NCBI RefSeq assembly: GCF_029894335.1
Contig: NZ_JARXZC010000017.1
Coordinates: forward strand, 1 to 64,000
Direction: 5' to 3'
Source of the DNA: Kitasatospora sp. MAP5-34
GTDB taxonomy: Bacteria; Actinomycetota; Actinomycetes; Streptomycetales; Streptomycetaceae
Length of the DNA: 64,000 nt
Shown here: positions 35,227 to 43,910 of the stretch, one piece after another
Layout: every line of letters starts with the position of its first letter
Position numbering within the stretch: position 1 is the first letter of the stretch
The notes under the pieces: generated by a model
Told to the model about the DNA's origin: nothing
Database searches by the model: none
Seen by the model: only the letters and a program-made list of their open reading frames with translations
Translations under genes and position numbers: made by a program

Positions 35227-36723
35227 TTGACACCGCCGGCCGGCGCCAACGCCGCCATCCGTACCGACGACTCCACCACCGAGCAGGCAGCGCCCGTAGT
35301 AGCTGCCACCGCCGAGAGCCAGGCGCCCGCCCCCGTGGGCCTGCCGGGCAACAGCGACGACGACCCCTGCGAACGCACCGCGGCGACCGAAACCGCCGCG
35401 TCGAGCCCCACCGGGGCGAGCTTCACCCGGCCCAGAGGGATGTTCTCCTCCCTCCGGGTCCGTAACTACCGCTACTTCTTCGTCGGCCAGGTGATCTCCA
35501 ACACCGGGACCTGGATGCAACGCATCGCCCAGGACTGGCTGGTGCTCAGCCTCACCGGCAGCCCCCTCGCGGTCGGCATCACCACCGCGATGCAGTTCCT
35601 CCCGATGCTGCTGCTCGGACTCTTCGGCGGGGTACTCGCCGACCGGATGCCCAAGCGCCGCCTGTTGATCGTCACCCAGGGCGCGATGGGCCTGCTCGCC
35701 GCAGGTCTGGCGGTGCTCACGGTCACCGGCGCGGTGACGGCCGGGCTGGTCTACCTCTTCGCGCTGCTGCTCGGCCTGGTCACGGTGGTCGACACCCCGA
35801 CCAGGCAGGCGTTCGTCAGCGAGATGGTCGGTCCCAAGGACCTCAGCAACGCGGTCAGCCTGAACGCCGCCAACTTCCAGACCGCGCGGCTGGTCGGCCC
35901 GGCGGTGGCCGGTCTGCTGATCGCCGCCGTGGGCAGTGGCTGGGCCTTCGCGGTCAACGCGTTCTCGTTCGTCGCCGTGATCGGCGGCCTGCTGGCGATG
36001 CGTACCAGCGAGCTGCGGCCGACCGAGCCGATCGCCCGGGAGAAGGGCCAGCTGCGGGAGGGGCTCCGGTACGTGAAGGAGCGCCCGGAGCTGTTCTGGC
36101 CGCTGGTGCTGGCCGGTTTCATCGGCACCTTCGGGTTCAACTTCCCGACCCTGCTGTCGGGTTTCGCTTACGACACCTTCAAGGTCGGCGCCGGGCAGTA
36201 CGGCCTGCTGAACACCGCGATGGCGGTCGGTTCGCTCGCCGGTGCCCTGCTGGCGGCCCGGCGCGGCGCGCCGAGGCTGCGGCGGCTGGTGCTGGCGGCG
36301 CTCGCCTTCGGCACGCTGGAGGTGCTGGCCGCCTTCGCCCCCGGGTACTGGTCGTTCGCCGTCCTGCTGACGCTGATCGGCGTCTTCGGGCTGACCTTCA
36401 ACACCTCCGTCAACTCGGCGATCCAGCTCGCCACCGAACCCGCCATGCGTGGACGGGTGATGGGCCTGCTGGTGCTGGTCTTCACCGGCGGCACGCCGAT
36501 CGGCGCCCCGCTGGTGGGCTGGGTGACGGCCTCCTACGGGCCGCGCCTCGGGCTGCTCGCCTGCGGCGCGGTCTCCGCGCTGGCGGCGGGCGTGGTCGCG
36601 CTGGTGCTGGCCCGGGCGGCGGACCTGCGGGTACGGGTCGACCTGCACCCCGGGCACGGCGGGCGCGTGGTCGCCGTCGTGCCGAGGATGGTCACCAAGG
36701 AGCGGCTCGCCACAGCCTGTTGA
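35227..36723 (+). CDS. MFS exporter paired with MarR regulator
   Basis: A 498-residue transporter. The first ~75 residues are hydrophilic, then SLRVRNYRYFFVGQVISNTG opens the first of about twelve membrane helices, followed by the A-type motif GGVLADRMPKRRLLIV. The segment TWMQRIAQDWLVLSLTGSPLA is characteristic of the MFS_3 (transmembrane secretion effector) group, whose members export drugs or siderophores. The start is TTG with GGGGAG upstream. Together with the MarR gene it forms a probable inducible efflux unit. The substrate is unknown. Confidence 0.9.
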   Translation: MTPPAGANAAIRTDDSTTEQAAPVVAATAESQAPAPVGLPGNSDDDPCERTAATETAASSPTGASFTRPRGMFSSLRVRNYRYFFVGQVISNTGTWMQRIAQDWLVLSLTGSPLAVGITTAMQFLPMLLLGLFGGVLADRMPKRRLLIVTQGAMGLLAAGLAVLTVTGAVTAGLVYLFALLLGLVTVVDTPTRQAFVSEMVGPKDLSNAVSLNAANFQTARLVGPAVAGLLIAAVGSGWAFAVNAFSFVAVIGGLLAMRTSELRPTEPIAREKGQLREGLRYVKERPELFWPLVLAGFIGTFGFNFPTLLSGFAYDTFKVGAGQYGLLNTAMAVGSLAGALLAARRGAPRLRRLVLAALAFGTLEVLAAFAPGYWSFAVLLTLIGVFGLTFNTSVNSAIQLATEPAMRGRVMGLLVLVFTGGTPIGAPLVGWVTASYGPRLGLLACGAVSALAAGVVALVLARAADLRVRVDLHPGHGGRVVAVVPRMVTKERLATAC

Positions 36724-36741
36724 CGTAGCGTCAGCTGAGGG

Positions 36742-36817
36742 AGGGGCGCGGGGGCTGAGCGAGAGTGGGAGACTGCGGGTCGCTGTCTTCCGGATTCGCG
36801 CAGTTCCCCGCGTCCCT
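36742..36817. repeat. dispersed palindromic element, copy 4
   Basis: Left end AGGGGCGCGGGGGCTGAGCG, right end CGCAGTTCCCCGCGTCCCT, between the convergent MFS and GNAT genes. Confidence 0.85.
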
Positions 36818-36823
36818 ACTGGG

Positions 36824-37342
36824 TCAGCCGATCCTGAGCTCCAGGATCTGGCCGGGCCAGCGGCCTTCGGGGCGGTCGAGTTCGAAGGGGTCGGTCGGGG
36901 TGAAGCCGAGGCGGCGGTACTGGTCGACCAGGCGGCGGTCGTCCCCGGCGTAGCAGTCGACCCGGAGCAGGGAGATGCCCCGGCGCCGGGCCTCCTCGAT
37001 CGCGTCGGCGACCAGGGCCGCTCCGATGCCGGAGCCCGCTCGGCTGCGGTCGGTGACCAGGTTCCAGAGGTAGAGCTCGGGTTCGGCGACCGGCGTCGCG
37101 TATGACGGCACGTTCTCGGCCAGGACGCAGGAGCCCACGGTGGTGCCGTTCTCGTCCTCGGCGATCCGGACCAGGAAGTCGCTCGCGTAGGTGTGGATGC
37201 GCTCCACCGCCGCCGGGCGGCTGGTCCAGGGGCGGTCGCCCCACTGGCCTGTCCGGCCGAGGGAGATCAGCCAGGTCACTGCGTCGTCGAGCAGGCGGAG
37301 GATGTCGGCCGCGTCCGCCGGGCCACCGGTGCGAATCTTCAT
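36824..37342 (-). CDS. GNAT-family acetyltransferase
   Basis: A 172-residue GNAT domain. The acetyl-CoA binding region is SRAGSGIGAALVADAIEEAR, preceded by the strand LYLWNLVTDR and followed by LLRVDCYAGDDRRLVDQYRR. The C-terminal GFTPTDPFEL completes the fold. AGGAAG precedes the ATG. The acceptor amine is unknown. It is divergent from thpR with 44 bases between start codons, so the promoters overlap. Confidence 0.9.
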   Translation of the reverse strand: MKIRTGGPADAADILRLLDDAVTWLISLGRTGQWGDRPWTSRPAAVERIHTYASDFLVRIAEDENGTTVGSCVLAENVPSYATPVAEPELYLWNLVTDRSRAGSGIGAALVADAIEEARRRGISLLRVDCYAGDDRRLVDQYRRLGFTPTDPFELDRPEGRWPGQILELRIG

Positions 37343-37386
37343 ATGATCTTCCTATCGGTTCGCGGCGCCCGAGGGAAGATGGGTCC

Positions 37387-37977
37387 ATGAGGCTGTTCGT
37401 GGCGGTGAATCCGCCGGTGGTGACGGTGCAGGAGCTGGCCGACGCGGTGGCGCCGCTGCGGGCGGGGTCCGAGGCGGAGCGGTTGCGGTGGTCCGGGGTG
37501 GACGGCTGGCACCTGACGCTGGCGTTCCTCGGCGAGGTCCCGGTGCTGGACGTGCCGCGCCTGGAGGAGGTGCTCGGGCGGGCCGCCTCGGAGCACGGGG
37601 TGCACCGGCTGCGGCTGGCAGGCGCGGGGACGTTCGGGGACCGGGTGCTGTGGGGCGGGGTCGAGGGGGAGACCTGGGCGCTGCGGCGGCTTGCCGAGGC
37701 CGTCCGGGCGGCGGTGGGCGAGGTCGGGATCGAGACCGACCAGTACGGCTTCCACCCACACCTCACACTGGCCCGGGCCGGCTCCACGCACGGGCAGCGC
37801 CGGGCCGTCCGGCGGTCCGCCGCAGGTGAGATGCAGGCGCTGGCGGCGCGCCTGGAGGGCTTCCGGGGTAGCGAGTGGGAGGCCGCCGAGCTGCACCTGA
37901 TGCGGAGCGAGCAGCGCTTCGGGCCGTCCCGGTACAGCACGGTACGGGCCTGGCCGCTGGCGCGCTGGGAGGCCTGA
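37387..37977 (+). CDS. thpR: RNA 2',3'-cyclic phosphodiesterase
   Basis: A 196-residue 2H phosphoesterase of the ThpR/LigT family. Both catalytic HxTx motifs are present: HLTLAFLGEV near residue 41 and HPHLTLARAG near residue 125. The enzyme opens 2',3'-cyclic phosphates on RNA ends and was once described as a 2'-5' RNA ligase. The start MRLFVAVNPP is the family's usual N-terminus. It stands alone, with the GNAT gene diverging and the GH35 gene converging. Confidence 0.92.
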   Translation: MRLFVAVNPPVVTVQELADAVAPLRAGSEAERLRWSGVDGWHLTLAFLGEVPVLDVPRLEEVLGRAASEHGVHRLRLAGAGTFGDRVLWGGVEGETWALRRLAEAVRAAVGEVGIETDQYGFHPHLTLARAGSTHGQRRAVRRSAAGEMQALAARLEGFRGSEWEAAELHLMRSEQRFGPSRYSTVRAWPLARWEA

Positions 37978-38011
37978 CGGGCGGTGGCTGGGTGTGGCGC
38001 GGCACGGGCGG

Positions 38012-39772
38012 CTACCTGCGGCGCAGCTCGACGGAGCGCGGTGCGGCGTCGCCGAGTTCGAGCAGGAGGAGCTCGTTCGCGCCGGGGGCGAGCAGGGGCT
38101 GCGGGCAGTACAGTGTGGCCAGCGGGGCCCGGGTGTCGTAGCGGCCGAGCAGGAAGCCGTTGACCCAGAGGTAGCCGTGGTGGCCGCCGGGTACGGCGAG
38201 GAAGGCGTCGCCGGTCTCCGTCAGGGTGAGGACACCCCGGGCGAAGCCCGGGCCGGGGGCGGTGCTGTGCTGGTGACCGAAATCCAGGGCCGGCAGTTGG
38301 TTCAGGTCCAGGGCCTCGGCGCGGCAGCCGTGCAGGTACTGGCGCTCGTGCCGGACGCCGGTGGTGATCCCCTTGCCCGCCGCGTCCAGCGGGCCGTAGT
38401 TGACCCGTCCGAGTGACTCCACCAGCAGCTCGGCCACGGCCCCGCCGGGCACCGTGACCGGTTCGGCGGCGACGCCGCGCTCCAGCTCGGCGGTGCGCCG
38501 GCCGTCCACCCACAGGGTCGCGCGGTCGCGCAGGCCCTCGACGGTGAGCGGCAGTTCGGGGCGCCCGGCGGGCACCCGGAAGGTGTAGCGGACCAGTCCG
38601 TGCACCAGTCCGAGGTCCTCGAAGGTGGGCGGGACGGGCGAGTCGGCCGGTGGTCCGAACGGGATCGGTGCGGAGTCGGTGAGTTCCACCGTGCGAGGGG
38701 CCAACACCGCTGGCAGTACCGGGAGTTCGTTGGTGCGGTCGTCGCGGTGGCGGGCTTCGTCCGGGTGCCCGGCGGCGAACTCCGCCAGTACGGACCGGAA
38801 CAGCTCGAACTTGCGGGTGGGGGCACCGCGTTCGTCGAGTGGGGCGTCGTAGTCGTACGAGGTGGTGACGGGCTGGTACGGGGAGTGCGTCCACCGCGTC
38901 GAGTTGAACGGAGGGTCGGCGTGGTTGGCCCCGGCGGTGGTACCGAAGTTGGTGCCGCCGTGCGCCAGGTAGAGGTTGACCGAGGCGCCCGCCGCCAGGA
39001 TCCGGCGCAGTGTGTCGGCGGCGTCGGCCGCGTCCCGGGTGTGATGCGGCTCGCCGAGGTGGTCGAACCAGCCGTTCCAGTACTCCATGCAGAACAGCGG
39101 GTCCTGCGGGCGGTGGCGGCGCAGCACCCCGAAGGCGCCCTCCGGGTCGGAGCCGAAGTTCACGGTGGCGAGGAGCCCGGGGACGGTACCGCCGGTCAGC
39201 AGGTGGTCCTCGGGCCCGTCCGAGGTGAACAGTGGTACGGTCACGCCGCGTCGGCGCAGCCCGTCCGCGAGATGGCGCAGGTAGGCGGCGTCGCTGCCGT
39301 ACGAGCCGTACTCGTTCTCGACCTGGACGAGCAGCACGTTGCCGCCCCGGTCGTGCTGGCGCTCGGCCACGGCGGGCAGCAGCGCGTCGAAGTACCCGTC
39401 CACGGCGGCGAGGTACGCCGGGTCGCTGGTCCGGGCCCGGCGGCCGACCCGGGTGGTCAGCCAGCCCGGCAGGCCGCCGTTGTCCCACTCGGCGCAGATG
39501 TACGGTCCCGGGCGGACGATCGCCCAGAGGCCCTGGCGGGCCGCCTCGTCCAGGAAGCCGGCCAGGGCGTCCAGCCGCTCGAAGGCCCCGGGCCGGGGCT
39601 CGTGCAGGTTCCACGGGACGTACGTCTCGACGGTGTTCAGCCCCATCGCGCGGAGCGATGCGAGCCGGGCGGGCCACTGCTGCGGGTGGGTGCGGAAGTA
39701 GTGCAGGGCGCCGGAGAGGATCCGGAGGGGGCGCCCGTCGAGCCGGAAGCCGGCGGAGTCGTGGGTCAGCAT
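38012..39772 (-). CDS. GH35 beta-galactosidase
   Basis: A 586-residue glycoside hydrolase family 35 enzyme. The TIM barrel shows ILSGALHYFR, then NTVETYVPWNLHEP, the acid/base Glu in VQVENEYGSYG and the nucleophile Glu in FCMEYWNGWFDH. C-terminal beta-sandwich domains follow (YTFRVPAGRPELPLTVEGL and GYLWVNGFLLGRYD). It releases terminal beta-galactose. No signal peptide is seen, so it is probably cytosolic, yet no sugar transporter or regulator adjoins it. Start at ATG 39772; ATG 39793 is a less conserved alternative. Confidence 0.93.
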   Translation of the reverse strand: MLTHDSAGFRLDGRPLRILSGALHYFRTHPQQWPARLASLRAMGLNTVETYVPWNLHEPRPGAFERLDALAGFLDEAARQGLWAIVRPGPYICAEWDNGGLPGWLTTRVGRRARTSDPAYLAAVDGYFDALLPAVAERQHDRGGNVLLVQVENEYGSYGSDAAYLRHLADGLRRRGVTVPLFTSDGPEDHLLTGGTVPGLLATVNFGSDPEGAFGVLRRHRPQDPLFCMEYWNGWFDHLGEPHHTRDAADAADTLRRILAAGASVNLYLAHGGTNFGTTAGANHADPPFNSTRWTHSPYQPVTTSYDYDAPLDERGAPTRKFELFRSVLAEFAAGHPDEARHRDDRTNELPVLPAVLAPRTVELTDSAPIPFGPPADSPVPPTFEDLGLVHGLVRYTFRVPAGRPELPLTVEGLRDRATLWVDGRRTAELERGVAAEPVTVPGGAVAELLVESLGRVNYGPLDAAGKGITTGVRHERQYLHGCRAEALDLNQLPALDFGHQHSTAPGPGFARGVLTLTETGDAFLAVPGGHHGYLWVNGFLLGRYDTRAPLATLYCPQPLLAPGANELLLLELGDAAPRSVELRRR

Positions 39773-39842
39773 GCCCACAGCTTGCTGGAGCACCCCGGGC
39801 CGGACCAGGGACCGACGCCCGGCGAGTCACCGGGTAGTCTCG

Positions 39843-39938
39843 GTGACCGTGGACCCCAAGACTCGTATGCGTATCGTGACCGGCGCCCTGGTGCTGCTGC
39901 TGGCAGTTGTGATCATCAGCTCGGTGATCGGGAAGTAG
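39843..39938 (+). CDS. 31-residue single-helix membrane miniprotein
   Basis: GTG 39843 (or GTG 39849) opens a frame MTVDPKTRMRIVTG followed by the hydrophobic run ALVLLLAVVIISSVIG and a final Lys. The Lys/Arg-rich start and a single helix suggest a tiny inner-membrane protein with a cytosolic N-terminus. It sits between the GH35 gene and serC, divergent from the GH35 gene. Codon use is GC-rich at third positions. Similar miniproteins are often missed by annotation; function is unknown and the call rests on this pattern alone. Confidence 0.5.
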   Translation: MTVDPKTRMRIVTGALVLLLAVVIISSVIGK

Positions 39939-39967
39939 CCCGCAAGTAGTCGGTGGGCAGACGGCGA

Positions 39968-39997
39968 AGGGCCGCCGCTCCGAGGAGCGACGGCCCT
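39968..39997 (-). terminator. hairpin terminator after serC
   Basis: 13-base arms (39968-39980 and 39985-39997) around a 4-base loop. The single mismatch on the plus strand becomes a G-U pair in minus-strand RNA, which fits termination of serC, whose stop is 12 bases away. Confidence 0.75.
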
Positions 39998-40008
39998 GAA
40001 CTACTGAT

Positions 40009-41136
<1,128 letters not shown>

Positions 41137-41211
41137 CTACTGCCCGGGAAAGCGCCGCTGGTAGGCCGGTCCGCCCGCTGAGATGTGACCCTGCGTGCAT
41201 CGGTCAACCGC

Positions 41212-41292
41212 CGTAGGGGCGCGGCGAACTGCGCGAATCGGCAGGCGACGGCGTGTGCCCTACCGGTTCGCGCAGGTCCCCGCGCCCCTACG
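41212..41292. repeat. dispersed palindromic element, copy 5
   Basis: CGTAGGGGCGCGGCGAACTG at the left and GTCCCCGCGCCCCTACG at the right, immediately downstream of the citrate synthase stop and upstream of serC. Confidence 0.88.
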
Positions 41293-41318
41293 TGGTTACC
41301 CGAACGAGTGACGCTGCG

Positions 41319-42419
41319 TCAGTGTGCGATCGAGTCGTAGCCCTCGATCTCACGCGGGCTGCGCGGGCCGGGACCGATGTAGCGGGCGGCCGGGCGGACC
41401 AGGCGGCCGGTGCGCTTCTGCTCCAGGATGTGGGCGGACCAGCCGGCCGTCCGGGCGCAGGTGAACATCGAGGTGAACATGTGCGCGGGGACCTCGGCGA
41501 AGTCCAGCATGATCGCGGCCCAGAACTCGACGTTGGTCGCCAGCACGCGGTCGGGGCGGCGGTTGTGCAGCTCCTCCAGCGCGGCCTTCTCCAGCGCCTC
41601 GGCGATCTCGTAACGCGGCGCGCCGAGCTCCTTGGCGGTGCGGCGCAGCACGCGGGCGCGCGGGTCCTCGGCGCGGTAGACGCGGTGGCCGAAGCCCATC
41701 AGGCGCTCGCCCTTGTCGAGGGCGTTCTTGACCCACTTGGCCGCGTCGCCGGTGCGCTCGATCTCCTCGATCATGCCGAGCACCCGGGACGGGGCGCCAC
41801 CGTGCAGCGGGCCGGACATCGCGCCGACCGCGCCGGAGAGCGCGGCCGCCACGTCGGCGCCGGTGGAGGCGATGACGCGGGCGGTGAAGGTGGAGGCGTT
41901 CATGCCGTGCTCGGCCGCCGACGTCCAGTAGGCGTCGATCGCCTTGACGTGCTTCGGGTCCGGCTCGCCCCGCCAGCGGATCATGAAGCGCTCGACGACC
42001 GTCTCGGCCTTGTCGATCTCGCTCTGCGGCACCATCGGCAGGCCCTGGCCGCGCGCGGACTGTGCGACGAACGAGAGCGCCATGACAGCCGCTCTGGCGA
42101 GCTCGTCACGGGCCTGCTCGGCGGAGGTGTCGAGCAGCGGCTTCAGGCCCCAGACCGGCGCGAGCATGGCGAGCGCGGACTGCACGTCGACCCGGATGTC
42201 ACCGGAGTGGACCGGGATCGGGAACGGCTCGGCGGCGGGCAGCCCGGGGTTGAACTTGCCGTCCACCAGCAGGCCCCAGACGTGCCCGAACGAGACGTGG
42301 CCCACGAGTTCGTCGATGTCGACGCCGCGGTACCGGAGGGCGCCGCCTTCCCGGTCGGGCTCGGCGATCTCGCTCTCGAACGCGACGACTCCCTCTAGCC
42401 CGGGTACGAAATCGGACAT
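41319..42419 (-). CDS. citrate synthase (citrate synthase 2 type)
   Basis: A 366-residue citrate synthase that condenses acetyl-CoA and oxaloacetate. The short actinobacterial type is seen: MSDFVPGLEGVVAFESEIAE, RYRGVDIDELVG, the catalytic His in EHGMNASTFTARV, GPLHGGAPSRVLGMI and MGFGHRVYRAEDPRARVL. The C-terminal ARYIGPGPR ends the fold. AAGGAG precedes the ATG. A 15-base palindrome in the upstream divergent region could be its operator. It is divergent from pdxH, an arrangement seen in streptomycetes. Confidence 0.95.
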   Translation of the reverse strand: MSDFVPGLEGVVAFESEIAEPDREGGALRYRGVDIDELVGHVSFGHVWGLLVDGKFNPGLPAAEPFPIPVHSGDIRVDVQSALAMLAPVWGLKPLLDTSAEQARDELARAAVMALSFVAQSARGQGLPMVPQSEIDKAETVVERFMIRWRGEPDPKHVKAIDAYWTSAAEHGMNASTFTARVIASTGADVAAALSGAVGAMSGPLHGGAPSRVLGMIEEIERTGDAAKWVKNALDKGERLMGFGHRVYRAEDPRARVLRRTAKELGAPRYEIAEALEKAALEELHNRRPDRVLATNVEFWAAIMLDFAEVPAHMFTSMFTCARTAGWSAHILEQKRTGRLVRPAARYIGPGPRSPREIEGYDSIAH

Positions 42420-42493
42420 CAGACGGCTCCTTCAGTGATCCGTGCGCCGGGCGGCGATGGTGGGGCCGCTCCGGCTGGTTGACCGTTGGTGGT

Positions 42494-42508
42494 TGGCACT
42501 CGGTGCCA
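42494..42508. promoter_or_regulatory. 15-bp palindrome in the citrate synthase/pdxH divergent region
   Basis: TGGCAC TCG GTGCCA is a perfect inverted repeat 75 bases before the citrate synthase start. A second related half (GGCACGGAGTGC) follows at 42517. The 325-base region has no gene. It is a candidate operator for either divergent gene. Confidence 0.45.
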
Positions 42509-42744
42509 GACTCTCAGGCACGGAGTGCATTGCGCCATACACCACCACGGTGATGTTTCCCGAATGGCCGCTCGGTACCGCTCTGGCGTCCGACGACGGT
42601 GGCGGACTTACCGGAGAGAAGCGGAGGAATCCGGACAATCTCTCGTACGGCGGGCGGTGAAGCGGTGGCGAGACACCTTATCTCCCACCTGGGTTTGCCT
42701 GGACGTAGCGGTACCCGATGCTTGTCGTACGGGATGATGTTGGC

Positions 42745-43464
42745 GTGCCTACCGCGGAACGCCACCCGACACCCCAGCCCGTGCCCGCCGAGGACCGGCC
42801 CGTGCCCGCCGAGGCCCGGCCCGGCCCGGACCCGAGCGTGATGCGCAGGCATTACCAGCACGACGGTCTGGTCGAGGCGCAGCTCGCCGCCGAGCCGGTC
42901 GCCCAGTTCACCCGGTGGTTCCACGAGGCCGAACAGGCCGGGGTGGTCGAGCCCAACGCGATGGTGCTCTCCACCGCCGACGCCGACGGCCGGCCCAGCT
43001 CCCGTACCGTCCTGCTCAAGGACTACGACCGGCGCGGCTTCGTCTTCTTCACCAACTACGGCTCCCGCAAGGGTGCCGAACTGTCCGTCAACCCGCATGC
43101 CGCGCTGCTCTTCCCGTGGATCGCGCTCGGCCGCCAGGTGCAGGTCACCGGCCGGGTCGAGAAGGTCGGCCGGGACGAGACGGCGGCGTACTTCCGGACC
43201 AGGCCGCACGGCTCGCAGCTGGGCGCCTGGGCGAGCGAGCAGTCCAGCCCGGTCGGCGGCCGCGAGGTGCTGGAGCAGCGGTACGCCGACCTGGCCCGCC
43301 GCTACCCGGAGGGCGAGGGCGTGCCGGTGCCGCCGTTCTGGGGCGGGTACCGGGTGGTGCCGGAGACGGTGGAGTTCTGGCAGGGCCGGGAGAACCGGCT
43401 GCACGACCGGCTGCGGTACCTGGCCGAGGGCGGCGGCTGGCGGGTGGAGCGGCTCTGCCCCTGA
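42745..43464 (+). CDS. pdxH: pyridoxamine 5'-phosphate oxidase
   Basis: An FMN enzyme of about 239 residues that oxidises pyridoxamine or pyridoxine 5'-phosphate to PLP. Family motifs are [58 protein letters not shown] and the C-terminal [19 protein letters not shown] with ENRLHDRL. The start is uncertain: GTG 42745 is used, ATG 42718 is upstream, and ATG 42841 ([10 protein letters not shown]) is closer to the conserved core. It lies just upstream of the FxSxx locus but is a core gene. Confidence 0.93.
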   Translation: MPTAERHPTPQPVPAEDRPVPAEARPGPDPSVMRRHYQHDGLVEAQLAAEPVAQFTRWFHEAEQAGVVEPNAMVLSTADADGRPSSRTVLLKDYDRRGFVFFTNYGSRKGAELSVNPHAALLFPWIALGRQVQVTGRVEKVGRDETAAYFRTRPHGSQLGAWASEQSSPVGGREVLEQRYADLARRYPEGEGVPVPPFWGGYRVVPETVEFWQGRENRLHDRLRYLAEGGGWRVERLCP

Positions 43465-43681
43465 GGAGGGGTATGGGCGGGTCGGCTACGTCAACCGCTG
43501 TATGGCTGACTAGACCGAGCTGATGGAGAGTGTCACTCTTCCGGGTCATTCTTCGGGGTCGGCGGCGGCGTTTCTGCCTGCAGCTGGGGAAAATCGGCCT
43601 TAATCGGGCGAACCCAGTGCCAGGACAGGGTGTCTGTGTTACCCCGTTTCCCCGCGCCTCAAGCGCAGAAACGAGACTTCC

Positions 43682-43870
43682 ATGGTCGCCGCACTCGCCA
43701 CCCGGCCGACTGGCACCGACACCGAGCTCGGAGAGGGCCTCCCCCCTCGGGCCTCACTCGCCGCCCTCGCCGCTCTGGGTACGGACACGCTCACCGCGCA
43801 GCTCCACCGCGCGCTGCCCGGCGGCGAGTCGGGCCAGGTGGCCGTCGCCGCGTTCAACTCCTCGATCTGA
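43682..43870 (+). CDS. fxsA: FxSxx-COOH RiPP precursor peptide
   Basis: A 62-residue precursor. Its last five residues, FNSSI, match the FxSxx-COOH motif that defines the family. Preceding segments are an N-terminal leader (MVAALATRPTGTDTELGEGL) and an Ala/Leu-rich helix (LAALAALGTDTLTAQLHRAL), then PGGESGQVAVAA. In the family, the radical SAM partner links the Phe ring to the beta carbon of the Ser two residues later, giving a three-residue cyclophane; here that would be F-N-S. The radical SAM gene starts 40 bases downstream. It has no signal peptide, and no cleavage or export gene is recognisable nearby. Confidence 0.85.
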   Translation: MVAALATRPTGTDTELGEGLPPRASLAALAALGTDTLTAQLHRALPGGESGQVAVAAFNSSI

Positions 43871-43910
43871 CAGCCCGATCCAGACAGGCAGCTCAAGCCG
43901 GTAGTCGCTG

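Noticed and set aside
42494..42528. Resemblance to the CIRCE/HrcA operator (GCACTC and GAGTGC)
   Set aside because: The half-sites are 21 bases apart instead of 9, and no heat-shock gene adjoins.
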